A stretch of 64,000 nt of DNA from Desulfobulbus sp. (GTDB lineage: Bacteria; Desulfobacterota; Desulfobulbia; Desulfobulbales; Desulfobulbaceae): assembly GCA_031280615.1 (NCBI GenBank), contig JAITGO010000010.1, positions 186,001 through 250,000 of the forward strand, read 5' to 3'. A model generated the notes under the pieces. That model saw only the letters and a program-made list of their open reading frames with translations, was not told the origin of the DNA and made no database searches. Below are positions 35,891-44,845 of this stretch, piece after piece. A program made the position numbers and the translations under genes. The first letter of the stretch is position 1. Every line of letters begins with the position of its first letter.

Positions 35891-36149
35891 TGAGGGCTCA
35901 AGGGGAATGCCTTGCCGACTGGAACATCCGGCTGGAATCGATCTTTTTTTGCGGGAAATGACTGGAGTCGTGGGGGATGGGAGCGTTTTAGCTGGCTGCA
36001 GAGGAAGGGAACCTGTGGGCTTGCGATCAGTTTTCGTATTCAAATCCCTTGATTATCCCGACAAATTGACCCAAGAGTAAGGACGGTGGATCGCTCCCGC
36101 GCCGGGATCGATCCTGTCCATCGATCCTGACAAGGAGGAGGCTTCAGCT

Positions 36150-36600
36150 GTTCGCCAGAGACATCATGGCCAGGATTTCGATACCATTCACCGGGACGAC
36201 ACGGTGGAAACGGCGGTCACGAAAATTCTCAACGCCAAGGTTCGGCCCACGGGCCACAAGACCGTGAGCCTGATGGTGGTCGACGATGCGCACGCGTTGG
36301 TGGGCACCATCAGCATGTACTACACCTGTACCATCTCCGTCCTACCTGAACTACGGCATCAACGGCAACGACCTCAACTGGCGGGGAGAAATCGACGGCT
36401 TCGTCCGCGAGGTCAAGAAGGAGAAAGTGGCGCAGATCATGAACGACAACGTCCTGTACGTCCAACCTGACGAACCGGTCATGGCCGTACTCGATCGGAT
36501 GATCAAAAACCGTATCCGGCGGATTTCGGTGGTGGACGGGGGTAAACTGGTTGGGGTGATCTACATGTCCGATATTTTCTACCACCTGTTCAGCGAATAA
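36150..36600 (+). pseudogene. Frameshifted CBS-domain protein
   Basis: A CBS-pair protein is broken into three reading frames. One frame carries a start-like RDIMA near 36155-36170, the next holds FDTIHRDDTVETAVTKILN and LMVVDDAHALVGTISMY, and a third gives LNYGINGNDLNWRGEIDGFV then EKVAQIMNDNVLYVQPDEPVM, ending RRISVVDGGKLVGVIYMSDI. At least two, probably three, small deletions or insertions are needed (near 36168 and between 36320 and 36345). The C-terminal CBS region is open from about 36340 to the stop. An AAGGAGGAGG stretch upstream looks like its old ribosome site. The product is probably non-functional, unless only the final domain is translated. Confidence 0.75.
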
Positions 36601-36677
36601 TCGGCGCCGGCGCCTTCTCCGTTTTACGGTCGTCGGTTGCCGTCGATTGTTTTCGCGTCCGGTTTGTGGAGCGTTGC

Positions 36678-37649
36678 ATGCCTGGCATCACCTTTCAGCC
36701 GCCTCCGTGGCTGCGCAATCCCCATTTGCAGACCCTGTGGCCCAAACTGTTCCGCCGGCGGCCCGCCCTGGCGCTGGAATTGGAGCGCTTGGAGCTGGCG
36801 GATTCCGATTTCATCGATCTGGCCTGGGCGGCGCATGGGCGTGGGCCGGTGGTGCTGATGCTGCCCGGCCTGGAAGGGGATCTGCGCTCGCACTATGTCC
36901 TGCCGCTGATGGCGGCGCTGCTCCGCTCCGGTTTTCAGCCGGTGTTCATGCACCTGCGCGGTTGCAGCGGCGAACCCAATCGACTGGTTCGTTCCTACCA
37001 CAGTGGCGCGGTCGAGGATTTGGCGGAAGTGCTGACCCTGTTGCGGACCAGCGGTCGGCCGGTGGCGGCGGCCATCGGTGTTTCGCTGGGGGGCAACCTC
37101 CTGCTCCGCTATCTGGGCATGACCGGTAATGCCTCCCGCTTGCGGGCAGCGGTGGCCGTTTCCGTCCCCTTTGTCCTGGCCGATGCCGGCCGTCGCCTGG
37201 AACGGGGCGGCTCCCGCCTCTACCAGCGCTACCTGCTCGGCCGACTGAAGCGATCCTATCGACGGAAATTCCACGTCATTCCCCCGTCGCTGCGGGTCGA
37301 CCTCGATCGAATCCGCACTCTGTGGGAGTACGACGAGCACATCACCGCGCCGCTCAACGGCTTTGCCGGAGCCGAGGATTACTATGCCCAATGCAGCTCC
37401 ATGGGCTATCTTGCCGGCATCACCACCCCGACCCTGGTTCTCCACAGCCTCGACGATCCGTTCATGTATCCGCACAATGTCCCCAGAACCGACCAAGTTG
37501 GGCCGGGAGTGCGCCTGGCCATTCAGAAACACGGTGGCCATGTCGGGTTCGTCGAGGGGCGATTTCCCTGGCGGACCGGCTGCCTGATCGACCGGTTGGT
37601 GCCGGCTTTTCTCCGCGAACGGCTGTCAGCCGACGCCGTTGTTTCCTAA
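36678..37649 (+). CDS. YheT-family alpha/beta hydrolase
   Basis: 323 residues from the ATG at 36678; a GTG four codons earlier is also possible. The family start PPPWLRNPHLQTLWP matches the YheT/EMB8 hydrolase signature, followed by MLPGLEGD near 65 and the nucleophile elbow GVSLGGN near 135. Catalytic Asp and His candidates are in HSLDDPFMY near 255 and HGGHVGF near 282. It is an esterase-like enzyme of unknown substrate. Its 3' end overlaps the last 24 bases of cbiR, which lies convergently on the other strand. Confidence 0.88.
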   Translation: MPGITFQPPPWLRNPHLQTLWPKLFRRRPALALELERLELADSDFIDLAWAAHGRGPVVLMLPGLEGDLRSHYVLPLMAALLRSGFQPVFMHLRGCSGEPNRLVRSYHSGAVEDLAEVLTLLRTSGRPVAAAIGVSLGGNLLLRYLGMTGNASRLRAAVAVSVPFVLADAGRRLERGGSRLYQRYLLGRLKRSYRRKFHVIPPSLRVDLDRIRTLWEYDEHITAPLNGFAGAEDYYAQCSSMGYLAGITTPTLVLHSLDDPFMYPHNVPRTDQVGPGVRLAIQKHGGHVGFVEGRFPWRTGCLIDRLVPAFLRERLSADAVVS

Positions 37650-38240
37650 GTCGGCCGTCAGGGCCCGCGTCCGGTCGATTGCCGCCAGGGCGTCATTCGG
37701 GTCGAAGATCTCGAAACAAACCAATAGGTTCTTGCGCAGGAAGGGGACGGCCGCCTGCAGGGTGGCGTCGTCCAGGGGGAGGTGATCGATGCGCCCGTCC
37801 GTGCCGGAGAGGTGCAGCTCGACAATGTGGGGGTGATAATGGGCGGGTAGCGGGATGCCCAGGAGGCTGTGAGTGAGGTCGAAGGTGTAGCGGTGATGGA
37901 ATTCGGCCCGATCGATCAGGTTTTCCAGGGCCACCAGATCGGGCCAGGCTGCATCCCGCCATCCGGGCAGGGGATGGAGGGTCATGTTCAGCAGGGGAAA
38001 CCCGCAGGCGACGAAAAATTCGGCGGCGGCCAGTGCGTGTTCGGTCCGGTCGGTGGGGAGGTGGAGGGTGTATTCCAGGTTCAGCGCGGCCAATCCGTCG
38101 AGCCAGGATGTCACCTTGGCCTGCATCGGCGCATCCCAAGTGTAGACCAGGAGCTCGACGAAATCGGCCTTCCCCTCCACCAGGCGGGCGTTATCGAGGA
38201 AATTTTCCCCGATAAGCCATGACGTGGTCCCCAATTTCAT
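37626..38240 (-). CDS. cbiR: Cobamide-remodelling phosphodiesterase CbiR-like
   Basis: 204 residues from the ATG at 38240; a further in-frame ATG 24 bases upstream is unlikely. The sequence is a short AP endonuclease 2-like TIM barrel (MKLGTTSWLIGENFLDNARL, VELLVYTWD, LEYTLHLP, FDLTHSLLG, VELHLSGTDG, VCFEIF). This is the fold of CbiR, which hydrolyses the nucleotide loop of cobamides so that the lower ligand can be replaced. The assignment rests on fold-type motifs and on its place as the last gene of a cobU-cobS-cobC-cobT cluster, overlapping cobT by 50 bases. Other sugar-phosphate isomerase-like functions are possible. Confidence 0.75.
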   Translation of the reverse strand: MKLGTTSWLIGENFLDNARLVEGKADFVELLVYTWDAPMQAKVTSWLDGLAALNLEYTLHLPTDRTEHALAAAEFFVACGFPLLNMTLHPLPGWRDAAWPDLVALENLIDRAEFHHRYTFDLTHSLLGIPLPAHYHPHIVELHLSGTDGRIDHLPLDDATLQAAVPFLRKNLLVCFEIFDPNDALAAIDRTRALTADLGNNGVG

Positions 38241-39285
38241 CGCGCGATTTCCCCAGAATGGCAAAGGTTCCCATCTCCTCGATCATGCGGAGCGCGGCCT
38301 CGATGATGGGAAACATGAGGGCGCAGCCGGTGCCTTCGCCCAGGCGCATGTCCATATTGAGCATCGGCTCCAGGCCGGTGATCTCCCGCAGCAGCTTGGC
38401 TCCCGGCTCGAAGGAGAGATGCGAGGGAATCATGTATTCCACGGCCGCAGGCTTCAGGCGCATGGCTGTCAGGGCGGCGACGTTGGAGATCAGGCCGTCG
38501 GTGACCACCGGCACACGCCGGGCGGCGCAGGCCAGATAGGTGCCGGCGAGCCCGGCGATGTCGAGGCCGCCCACCTTGCTCAACACGTCGATGGGATCGT
38601 CCGGATCGGGCCGGTGCAGTTGCACCGCCTGCTTGATCACGTTTTTTTTCCGTTCCAGGGCCTTGTCGGTCAAGCCGGCGCCCCGGCCGACCACCCGGTC
38701 GATGGGAGCGCCGGTGAAGGCGTAAAGTACCGCGCTGCTGGCGGTGGTATTGCCGATGCCGATCTCGCCGGTGCCGATCAGGTCGTAGCCCTGGTCGATG
38801 GCGGCAAGAGTGACCTCAATGCCCACCTCGATTGCCCGGATCGCCTCCTCGCGGCTCATGGCGGGTTCCCGGAGGAAATTGGCGGTGCCGTGGCGGATTT
38901 TGCGCTTGATGACCTCGGGCAGGTCGACATCGACCTGGATGCCGATATCCACGGCCAGAATGTCGGCCTTGGCGGCGCGGGCCAGGAAGTTGACTCCCAT
39001 CCGGCCGGAGGTGACGAAATCGGCGCCGATACGGGTGACGTCCTGGGGATACATGGCCACCCCTTCGACATAGACGCCGTTGTCGGCCATCATGACCACG
39101 ATGACCTTTTGCTTGATCGCGTTGTGCACCTGGCCGGTGATACCGGCGATCTGCCGGGCGATGCTTTCCAGCTTGCCGAGGCTGCCCGGCGGCTTGAGGC
39201 AGTAGTCGATCTCCCGCTGGGCGGCGGCCATGGCCACCCGGTCGATGGGCTGGATGGCGTCCAGGGTTTGTTTGAGCAGTTGCAT
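38191..39285 (-). CDS. cobT: Nicotinate-nucleotide--dimethylbenzimidazole phosphoribosyltransferase
   Basis: Activates the lower ligand base to alpha-ribazole phosphate for cobamide assembly. 364 residues from the ATG at 39285, a normal family length. Family blocks include KPPGSLGKLE near 30, DNGVYVEGVAMYPQDVT near 65, GEIGIGNTTASSA near 170 and the C-terminal GEGTGCALMFPII, which carries the catalytic Glu region. An upstream extension to 39348 is not family-like. It ends inside cbiR and starts seven bases after the cobC stop, so it belongs to a single unit. Confidence 0.95.
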   Translation of the reverse strand: MQLLKQTLDAIQPIDRVAMAAAQREIDYCLKPPGSLGKLESIARQIAGITGQVHNAIKQKVIVVMMADNGVYVEGVAMYPQDVTRIGADFVTSGRMGVNFLARAAKADILAVDIGIQVDVDLPEVIKRKIRHGTANFLREPAMSREEAIRAIEVGIEVTLAAIDQGYDLIGTGEIGIGNTTASSAVLYAFTGAPIDRVVGRGAGLTDKALERKKNVIKQAVQLHRPDPDDPIDVLSKVGGLDIAGLAGTYLACAARRVPVVTDGLISNVAALTAMRLKPAAVEYMIPSHLSFEPGAKLLREITGLEPMLNMDMRLGEGTGCALMFPIIEAALRMIEEMGTFAILGKSRDEIGDHVMAYRGKFPR

Positions 39286-39292
39286 GCAAATC

Positions 39293-39892
39293 CTATCGGT
39301 AGTTGAAACGGATGAGAATGGGCAACTCGCCCATGAATTCGATTTCACTCAAGGTGGCGTTGTCGACCTTGAACTGCCAATATCCCTTGGCCACCGATTC
39401 GCAGAAAAAATGGGCGAGCAGCGAGCGGATGCAGCCACCGTGCGACACCACCGCCACCTTTTTGCCGGGATGGGTGCGGACGATTTCCTCGACCACGCTG
39501 ATCACCCGGTACTTGAAGGCGGCAAAGGCCTCGGCACCGGGGATGTGGGTTTTCTCCCAGTCGGTGAGCCACATCTGCCAGATCTCCGGATATTGTTGGG
39601 CGATCGCTGAGAAATGCATGCCTTCCCATTCACCGAAATGGAATTCCTGCAAACTGGAATCGGTGACGATCCGGGCCTGGTCGCCGAACACCAGGGTGGC
39701 TGTTTCCACTGTCCTGGTCAGGGGGCTGGCAAAGATGGAATCGACTTCAAGGGCGTTGATCCGCTCGCGCAGGGCCAGGGCCTGAAAGCGGCCATGGTCG
39801 TTCAGGGGGGTGTCGGTGCTGCCCATGAGCACCCCGGTTTTGTTTTGTTCGGTTTCGCCGTGGCGGATGAGGTAGAGTTTGGTCGTGTTCAT
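39293..39892 (-). CDS. cobC: Histidine phosphatase, probable alpha-ribazole phosphatase
   Basis: 199 residues from the ATG at 39892. The phosphoglycerate-mutase fold is clear: RHGET with the phosphoacceptor His at residue 10, a FASPLTRTVETA block near 55, FGEWEG near 88 and SHGG near 150. In this position, between cobS and cobT, it is very likely the phosphatase that removes phosphate from alpha-ribazole phosphate or adenosylcobalamin phosphate. Many histidine phosphatases share these motifs, so the specific substrate rests on the neighbours. Confidence 0.85.
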   Translation of the reverse strand: MNTTKLYLIRHGETEQNKTGVLMGSTDTPLNDHGRFQALALRERINALEVDSIFASPLTRTVETATLVFGDQARIVTDSSLQEFHFGEWEGMHFSAIAQQYPEIWQMWLTDWEKTHIPGAEAFAAFKYRVISVVEEIVRTHPGKKVAVVSHGGCIRSLLAHFFCESVAKGYWQFKVDNATLSEIEFMGELPILIRFNYR

Positions 39893-40668
39893 GCAAGCCA
39901 ATATTTCCAGACAAGAAGAGCGACAAAAAAGGAGAGCAGTTCGGACAGTTCGATGGAAGCCCCGATGGTGTCGCCGGTGATGCCGCCCAGCCGTCTGCTG
40001 GCATAGGCGGCAAAACCAACTGCCAGCGCGATGGGCGGCAGGTGGAAGACCAGGGTCAGCCAGGGGATTACGCTGGGCGGGACCCCCCACAAAAAAAGGA
40101 TGCCACCGACCAGAACAAGGGACGACAAGGTGGCTAGAGCGGCCTGTGTCAGCCCGGTCTGATTGACAAAATCGCCAATACCGCGTTCCTCCCGGGCGTA
40201 GCGGGCCGATGCCGAATGCCAGACCAGGGCCATCCGGCCCAACACCGGCGCAACGAGCACGGCCGGCGCGGCCCCGGCCGGCGCGATGGCGCGCAAAAGG
40301 GCGTATTTTACTAGGATGGCCAGCACCACCGCAATCACCCCGTTGACGCCCAAGGTCGAATCGCGCATGATTTCCAGCATCCGTTCACGCGAACGGTAGC
40401 TGAACAACCCGTCGGCGGTATCGGCCAGGCCATCGAGATGCAGGCCGCCGGTGATGCCGATCAGCAGGACCACCGCGATCAGTGCGGCCAGGTCGCGGCC
40501 AAGCAGGCCATCGGCCAGCATCATCCCCACGGCAGCGGGCACTGCCACCAGCAACCCGACCAGGGGCATCCATTTCATGCCCCGGACAAAGTGGTCGGCC
40601 GTGAATTCGACGGCAATCGGGACCGGGTAACGGGTCATGAATTGGATCATGAGAATAAACGCCCGCAT
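39889..40668 (-). CDS. cobS: Adenosylcobinamide-GDP ribazoletransferase
   Basis: Joins adenosylcobinamide-GDP with alpha-ribazole (phosphate) at the inner membrane to give the complete cobamide. 259 residues from the ATG at 40668, chosen because AAAGGGGA sits five bases upstream and the N-terminus (MRAFILMIQFMTRYPVP) then matches the family; a start at 40683 overlapping the cobU stop is also possible. The Asp-rich GGLHLDGLADTADGLF segment near 57-72 is the family signature. Multiple membrane segments follow. It overlaps the cobC start by four bases. Confidence 0.94.
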   Translation of the reverse strand: MRAFILMIQFMTRYPVPIAVEFTADHFVRGMKWMPLVGLLVAVPAAVGMMLADGLLGRDLAALIAVVLLIGITGGLHLDGLADTADGLFSYRSRERMLEIMRDSTLGVNGVIAVVLAILVKYALLRAIAPAGAAPAVLVAPVLGRMALVWHSASARYAREERGIGDFVNQTGLTQAALATLSSLVLVGGILFLWGVPPSVIPWLTLVFHLPPIALAVGFAAYASRRLGGITGDTIGASIELSELLSFFVALLVWKYWLA

Positions 40669-40679
40669 GCCGTCCCCTT

Positions 40680-41240
40680 TCATCCCTTGATGCGGACCGG
40701 AATGCCGGAAACCACCAGGTAGACCTCGGCGGCGGCAGCGGCCATGCGCTGGTTGACCCGGCCGGCGCAGTCGCGAAAAAAGCGGGCCATGCTTGAGCCC
40801 GGCACAATGCCGCAGCCGACCTCGTTGGTCACCGCCACTACGTCCGCCCGGCTTGCCGAAGCGGCAGCCACGATCGCCTCGATTTCAACCATCACCGCTG
40901 CTTCAACCTCCTTGAGCCGAGCCATGGCAGGATGGTCCCAATCAACGGATTGGGCAAGAATTTTGTTGGTGGTCAAGACGGTGAGGCAATCGAGCAATAA
41001 CCCGTCGCAGCACTGGCCTTGATCGGCAATCACTTGCGAAGGAAAATCGGGCGCCTCATGGGTATGCCAAGCAGCAGGGCGCTGATGCCGGTGCTGTGCA
41101 ATCCGGTCGATCATTTCTTCGTCAAGGGCCTTGGCGGTGGCAATATACGCGATATCCGGGCCGAGGCCGGTAACGAGCCGCTCGGCAAAACTGCTCTTGC
41201 CGCTTCTGGCGCCGCCGGTGACGAGAAGAATACGCCCCAT
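40680..41240 (-). CDS. cobU: Adenosylcobinamide kinase / guanylyltransferase
   Basis: Phosphorylates adenosylcobinamide and then attaches GMP. 186 residues with the P-loop GGARSGKSS at 9-17, the Arg/His region HRHQRPAAWHT near 50 and VTNEVGCGIVP near 130, all family features. It is the first gene of the cluster, with AAGGATG... near the start region. It is followed by cobS, cobC, cobT and cbiR. No cobalamin riboswitch (B12 box) could be seen in the 219 bases upstream. Confidence 0.95.
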   Translation of the reverse strand: MGRILLVTGGARSGKSSFAERLVTGLGPDIAYIATAKALDEEMIDRIAQHRHQRPAAWHTHEAPDFPSQVIADQGQCCDGLLLDCLTVLTTNKILAQSVDWDHPAMARLKEVEAAVMVEIEAIVAAASASRADVVAVTNEVGCGIVPGSSMARFFRDCAGRVNQRMAAAAAEVYLVVSGIPVRIKG

Positions 41241-41345
41241 CCTTCACCTTCATCGAAAAAAAATAGTTTTGGTTTCAGTTGCGCACGCGGAGAGGATAAG
41301 CTTGGTCATGCGCTGGGCTAATCAAGGTAACGTTCCGAATTTACA

Positions 41346-41377
41346 TAAAAAGCCCATGGCTGGCTCAGCCGTAGGCT
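41346..41377 (-). terminator. Probable terminator between the CAP gene and cobU
   Basis: AGCC and GGCT segments form a two-part stem with a three-base internal loop (41351-41377), followed by T residues on the minus strand. It lies about 83 bases beyond the CAP-domain gene stop, so it would separate that gene from the cobamide operon. Confidence 0.5.
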
Positions 41378-41459
41378 GTTATAGCGAATCCGCATCAAAA
41401 AAGATAGGGGCAAGTTACGGCCTGCGCATTGTCGCGACCCGGTCGCTGGAGCAGAGAGA

Positions 41460-41891
41460 TTACTTGCAGGCAAAAAAAGTGACATAGCTTCCGATTTCTG
41501 CTATGCCCGCTTTGGTCAATTCATCCTTGAGCATGTTCTGGTCGTGGGCGCTCGACTGACGCCAGGAGTCGAATTGCTTGAGGGGCGTTGTGAAGTTCCA
41601 ACCGACGTTTTCAACGCACATTCGGCTGCCCGAGCGCTCGAAGCGCTGATCGAAATTGCGATGGCTCATCATTTTTTGTCGGAACATCTCAAAGCTGTGA
41701 TGCTTGGCAAGCCGGTTGAGGTTGGCGTCAAACCGGAGCTGTCCCAACCCGTTGCTCCGACGGTACAGGTTGATTTGCTCAAGCAAAGTGCGCGCGTAGA
41801 GGGAGGTCCCGTCGTCCTGCGCCATTGCTGAGCTCAGAGGGGGGGCAAGGTATAGGGTGAGCAAAAGCAAAAATACGAATCGCAATTTCAT
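41460..41891 (-). CDS. Small secreted CAP-domain (SCP/PR1-like) protein
   Basis: 143 residues from the ATG at 41891. Residues 1-24 are a signal peptide (LRFVFLLLLTLYLAPPLSSAMA). The rest is a compact CAP domain: NLYRRSNGLGQLRFDANLNRLAKHHS, with His residues near 68-69, a SHRNF block near 80 and CVENVGWNF near 93, which fit the CAP cavity motif. CAP proteins in bacteria are secreted with poorly known roles. At 143 residues it is close to a bare domain. The gene is minus strand and alone. Confidence 0.8.
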   Translation of the reverse strand: MKLRFVFLLLLTLYLAPPLSSAMAQDDGTSLYARTLLEQINLYRRSNGLGQLRFDANLNRLAKHHSFEMFRQKMMSHRNFDQRFERSGSRMCVENVGWNFTTPLKQFDSWRQSSAHDQNMLKDELTKAGIAEIGSYVTFFACK

Positions 41892-42528
41892 GCAATATGA
41901 CCTGAACTGATAAAATTTATGAGATCGGTAATCGCCCGGCGCAAAGGCTGGTGGGACATGCACATGGCTAGAGGTAATCGAAGCTGAAAAAGGATGTCAA
42001 GCACGACGTCGTTGAAAAACCGCCAATGTATGGTGGAGGCGTTTCTCGAAAATGGAGTGAGCGTGAGGCAACTCTGTAACAATAAAGGAAAAGAACAAAA
42101 AATCAGGCAGGAAACGTGTGAGCATTGGGAGAGTGTCTAGGTAAATAATCTGATATCTACGACAAGATATTCAGGATATGAGAGAGAGGAATGCCGGAAA
42201 CTGAACCAATTAAATAACGATGAAAAAAATAAAAAAATAAGTTCTCAACTTGACAAAGAAAGTTTTTTGTGTGCTTAATATCATATGAAAAATAGTCTTT
42301 GAAATCTTGGGGCTAGCCAGTCTGGACACGAAAACGAAAGAAGATATCAGAGATGGAAAGCAGGCCGGTTGATTCATCGGTGCATAATCAAGGGATGAAT
42401 GAATGGAAATATCGTGATTTAAGATGGTTCCATATATAAAAAATGATAGTGAAGTGCGCCATTTTCTAAAATAGAATGGGTTTTGTGGATAATCTGCCGG
42501 CAAAGAGAATTTGAGTTGATAGCTGATT
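41892..42528. other. AT-rich non-coding region upstream of the pil locus
   Basis: 637 bases, markedly AT-rich from about 42100, with many A- or T-runs. A 134-residue frame on the minus strand (42210-42614) overlaps pilM and has no coding character. A TTGACA (42250-42255) lies 20 bases before TAATAT (42276-42281), a possible promoter with poor spacing about 250 bases ahead of pilM. No small RNA was recognised. Confidence 0.4.
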
Positions 42529-43590
42529 ATGAAATTGAATAAAATTGCCAAACAAGAAAAGCTGATTACCGGGATAGACATCGGTTCATACGCAGTAAAA
42601 GTATGCCAGCTCAAACGAGTAGGCGATAGTTACAAGATTGAATCGCTAGGATCAGCAGCCTTACCCGCTGGTGCGGTTGAAGATGGAATTTTGCATGAAC
42701 CCTTGGAGGTAAGCAAGGTACTTTCTACGCTGATCAAGAACCTTAAAATAAAGAATACCAAAATAGGGATATCAATATCGGGGCACTCGGTTATCGTTAA
42801 AAAGATCAACCTTGAGCAGATGACGGATGACGAACTCGCCGAGTATATCAAATCGGAAGCTGAGCAATATATTCCGTTTGATATTGACGATGTTTACATC
42901 GACTTCCAAAAGCTGCCGCCCAAAAAAGATACTGTTGACCGATGCGATGTGATGTTGGTTGCCGCAAAAAAGGAAGTCGTCAACGATTATCTGGAAATGC
43001 TTAATGGATTGAAGCTGAACACGGTGTTGGTCGATGTGGATGGCTTTGCCCTGGAAAATATCTGGGAAACGGTTTCGAACCGTTCGGAAAATGTGGCCTT
43101 GGTCGATGTTGGGGCGTCGAAGATGAACATTAACATTATTTCGGGCGGAGTTTCGGTTCTGGCACGCGATGTTGCGGCTGGGAGCGAACAATTAACCGAC
43201 AAAATCATGAGTTCCGTTGGGGTTGAATATGCGGATGCTGAAAATATTAAGCTAGGTATCATTCCACCCGGAGAAAATCAGGAAATTCTGGAAAATATTT
43301 TTAATCGCGTGTGTACCCAATGGGTGCTTGAGATCAAGAAAGCCATTGATCTGTACCAGGCGAACAATCCAGATAGGCCTTTGCAATCGATAGCCTTGAG
43401 TGGAGGCGGCTCGAAAGTGAATGGATTTAAGGAATATTTGGTTAACGAAACGGGGCTTGAAGTTGTGGCATTTAATCCCTTTGACACGATGAGCTATGAC
43501 AGGAAAAAATTAGATAGTCATTATATTTCTAATGTTGCTCCTGAGATGGCTATTGCAGCCGGTCTTGCAATTAGATCTGCATCATTTTAA
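42529..43590 (+). CDS. pilM: Type IV pilus assembly protein PilM
   Basis: 353 residues of the actin-like PilM family, which binds the PilN N-terminus on the cytoplasmic face. Nucleotide-fold motifs: GIDIGSYAVKV at 15-25, VDVGASKMNI near 191 and LSGGGSKVNG near 290; the SEAEQYIPFDIDDV block near 113 is typical of PilM. Opens a compact pilMNOP run on plus; PilN starts two bases downstream. Base composition is much more AT-rich than genes before 41 kb. Confidence 0.95.
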   Translation: MKLNKIAKQEKLITGIDIGSYAVKVCQLKRVGDSYKIESLGSAALPAGAVEDGILHEPLEVSKVLSTLIKNLKIKNTKIGISISGHSVIVKKINLEQMTDDELAEYIKSEAEQYIPFDIDDVYIDFQKLPPKKDTVDRCDVMLVAAKKEVVNDYLEMLNGLKLNTVLVDVDGFALENIWETVSNRSENVALVDVGASKMNINIISGGVSVLARDVAAGSEQLTDKIMSSVGVEYADAENIKLGIIPPGENQEILENIFNRVCTQWVLEIKKAIDLYQANNPDRPLQSIALSGGGSKVNGFKEYLVNETGLEVVAFNPFDTMSYDRKKLDSHYISNVAPEMAIAAGLAIRSASF

Positions 43591-43592
43591 TT

Positions 43593-44144
43593 ATGATACG
43601 AATTAACCTTTTACCTGTCCGAGATATCGTCCGGCGCCAGAAATTTTTAAAGCAAATAATTGCGACCCTGATTGGTGTCGGATGCATTGTTGGCCTACTG
43701 GTTGTAATTGAGCTATTTCAATTAGCTTCGATTGGTAAGGTGAAAGAAGAGCTTGCCGATATAGAGACTGAAAAAGCGAAGTATACAAAAATTTTGGCTG
43801 AAATTAAAAAAATAGAAGAAGAAAAAAAGGTGCTGACGACAAAAATTGAAGTCATTAATCAATTAAAGCAATCATCTTCTCTTACGGTACATGCTCTCGA
43901 CGAAATAGCCAATCTTACGCCTGCTAATAGGATGTGGCTCAAAAGTCTCACCCAGAACGGCGCACAACTTGAATTGAAGGGGATGGCGCTTGATGATCAA
44001 ACAATAGCCCGGTACATGGATGACTTGGAAGCGTCAGCGTACATTCAAAATGTCCGTCTTGCAGGTTCATCGCTGGAGACATATGCAGAAAGAAGTTTAA
44101 AGGCTTTTTCGATTACAGCGAATGTTGACATGCCTAAGAAGTGA
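43593..44144 (+). CDS. pilN: Type IV pilus assembly protein PilN
   Basis: 183 residues. The N-terminal IRINLLPVRD is the short cytoplasmic PilM-binding motif (INLLP) of PilN. A membrane helix follows at about 22-43 and then a coiled coil rich in Lys/Glu (about 50-90) and a small ferredoxin-like periplasmic domain with GMALDDQTIARYMDDLE near 130. With PilO it forms the inner-membrane alignment ring. Its start is two bases after the pilM stop. Confidence 0.93.
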   Translation: MIRINLLPVRDIVRRQKFLKQIIATLIGVGCIVGLLVVIELFQLASIGKVKEELADIETEKAKYTKILAEIKKIEEEKKVLTTKIEVINQLKQSSSLTVHALDEIANLTPANRMWLKSLTQNGAQLELKGMALDDQTIARYMDDLEASAYIQNVRLAGSSLETYAERSLKAFSITANVDMPKK

Positions 44145-44180
44145 GAAAGCAACCGATATTTACTGCGCTGGATTAACGGT

Positions 44181-44801
44181 ATGATTTATAGCCCAAAAAA
44201 GAGCAAAATTGATATTTTTCTTGATGAGCAATATGCTAAAGTCAGCGACCGTAATAAACTATTGGGGATCGGTTTATTCGTGGTTTTGGTGGCAGGGCTT
44301 TTCTTTTTCGTCTTCTATCAGCCCAATCAAGAGGAAATAGATAGGCTGACTCAGCAGGCATCGGCGGCGAACGAAGAATTGCGAAAGGTGAGAAAGGCTG
44401 CTCAGGATTTGCCAAGACATAAAAAAGAACTGGAAGAAGTCCGGTTGCAATTTGAGACAACCTCGACATTGCTTCCTAAAAGCCAGGAAATTCCGAATTT
44501 ACTTAGAAATATTTCTGATTTAGGGAGAAGTTCAGGCCTAGATTTCATTTCCTTTACTCCAGGTCAAGAGATTCCCAAAGACTTCTATGCTGAAATTCCT
44601 ATCGATATAAAGATCAGAGGGCCTTACCATAATCTCGGACTATTCCTCGATAAAGTGAGTAAGCTTGAAAGAATTGTTACGGTCAATAATATAAAGACAG
44701 AAAAGGTTGATTTGGATAAAAACGAGATTTTATTAAGCTCAAGTTGTAGGTTGATAACGTATCGATTTACGAACGTTAAGCTTGAGCAAAAGAAAAAATA
44801 A
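44181..44801 (+). CDS. pilO: Type IV pilus assembly protein PilO
   Basis: 206 residues with a cytoplasmic N-terminus, one membrane helix (about 30-52), a coiled coil (about 55-90) and a PilO-type periplasmic domain (LPKSQEIPNLLRNISDLGRSSGLDF near 100-120; YHNLGLFLDKVSKLERIV near 155). The partner of PilN in the inner-membrane ring. It is 36 bases after pilN. Confidence 0.92.
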   Translation: MIYSPKKSKIDIFLDEQYAKVSDRNKLLGIGLFVVLVAGLFFFVFYQPNQEEIDRLTQQASAANEELRKVRKAAQDLPRHKKELEEVRLQFETTSTLLPKSQEIPNLLRNISDLGRSSGLDFISFTPGQEIPKDFYAEIPIDIKIRGPYHNLGLFLDKVSKLERIVTVNNIKTEKVDLDKNEILLSSSCRLITYRFTNVKLEQKKK

Positions 44802-44845
44802 ACCATAATGTCTTATTAAATTAATTATTATCGTGCAGATAGAGA

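Noticed and set aside
41241..41459. Cobalamin riboswitch ahead of cobU
   Set aside because: The conserved B12 box was looked for on the minus strand and not found; only a terminator-like hairpin was seen.
42210..42614. 134-residue minus-strand frame upstream of pilM
   Set aside because: Overlaps the true start of pilM, low-complexity AT-rich translation, no ribosome site.
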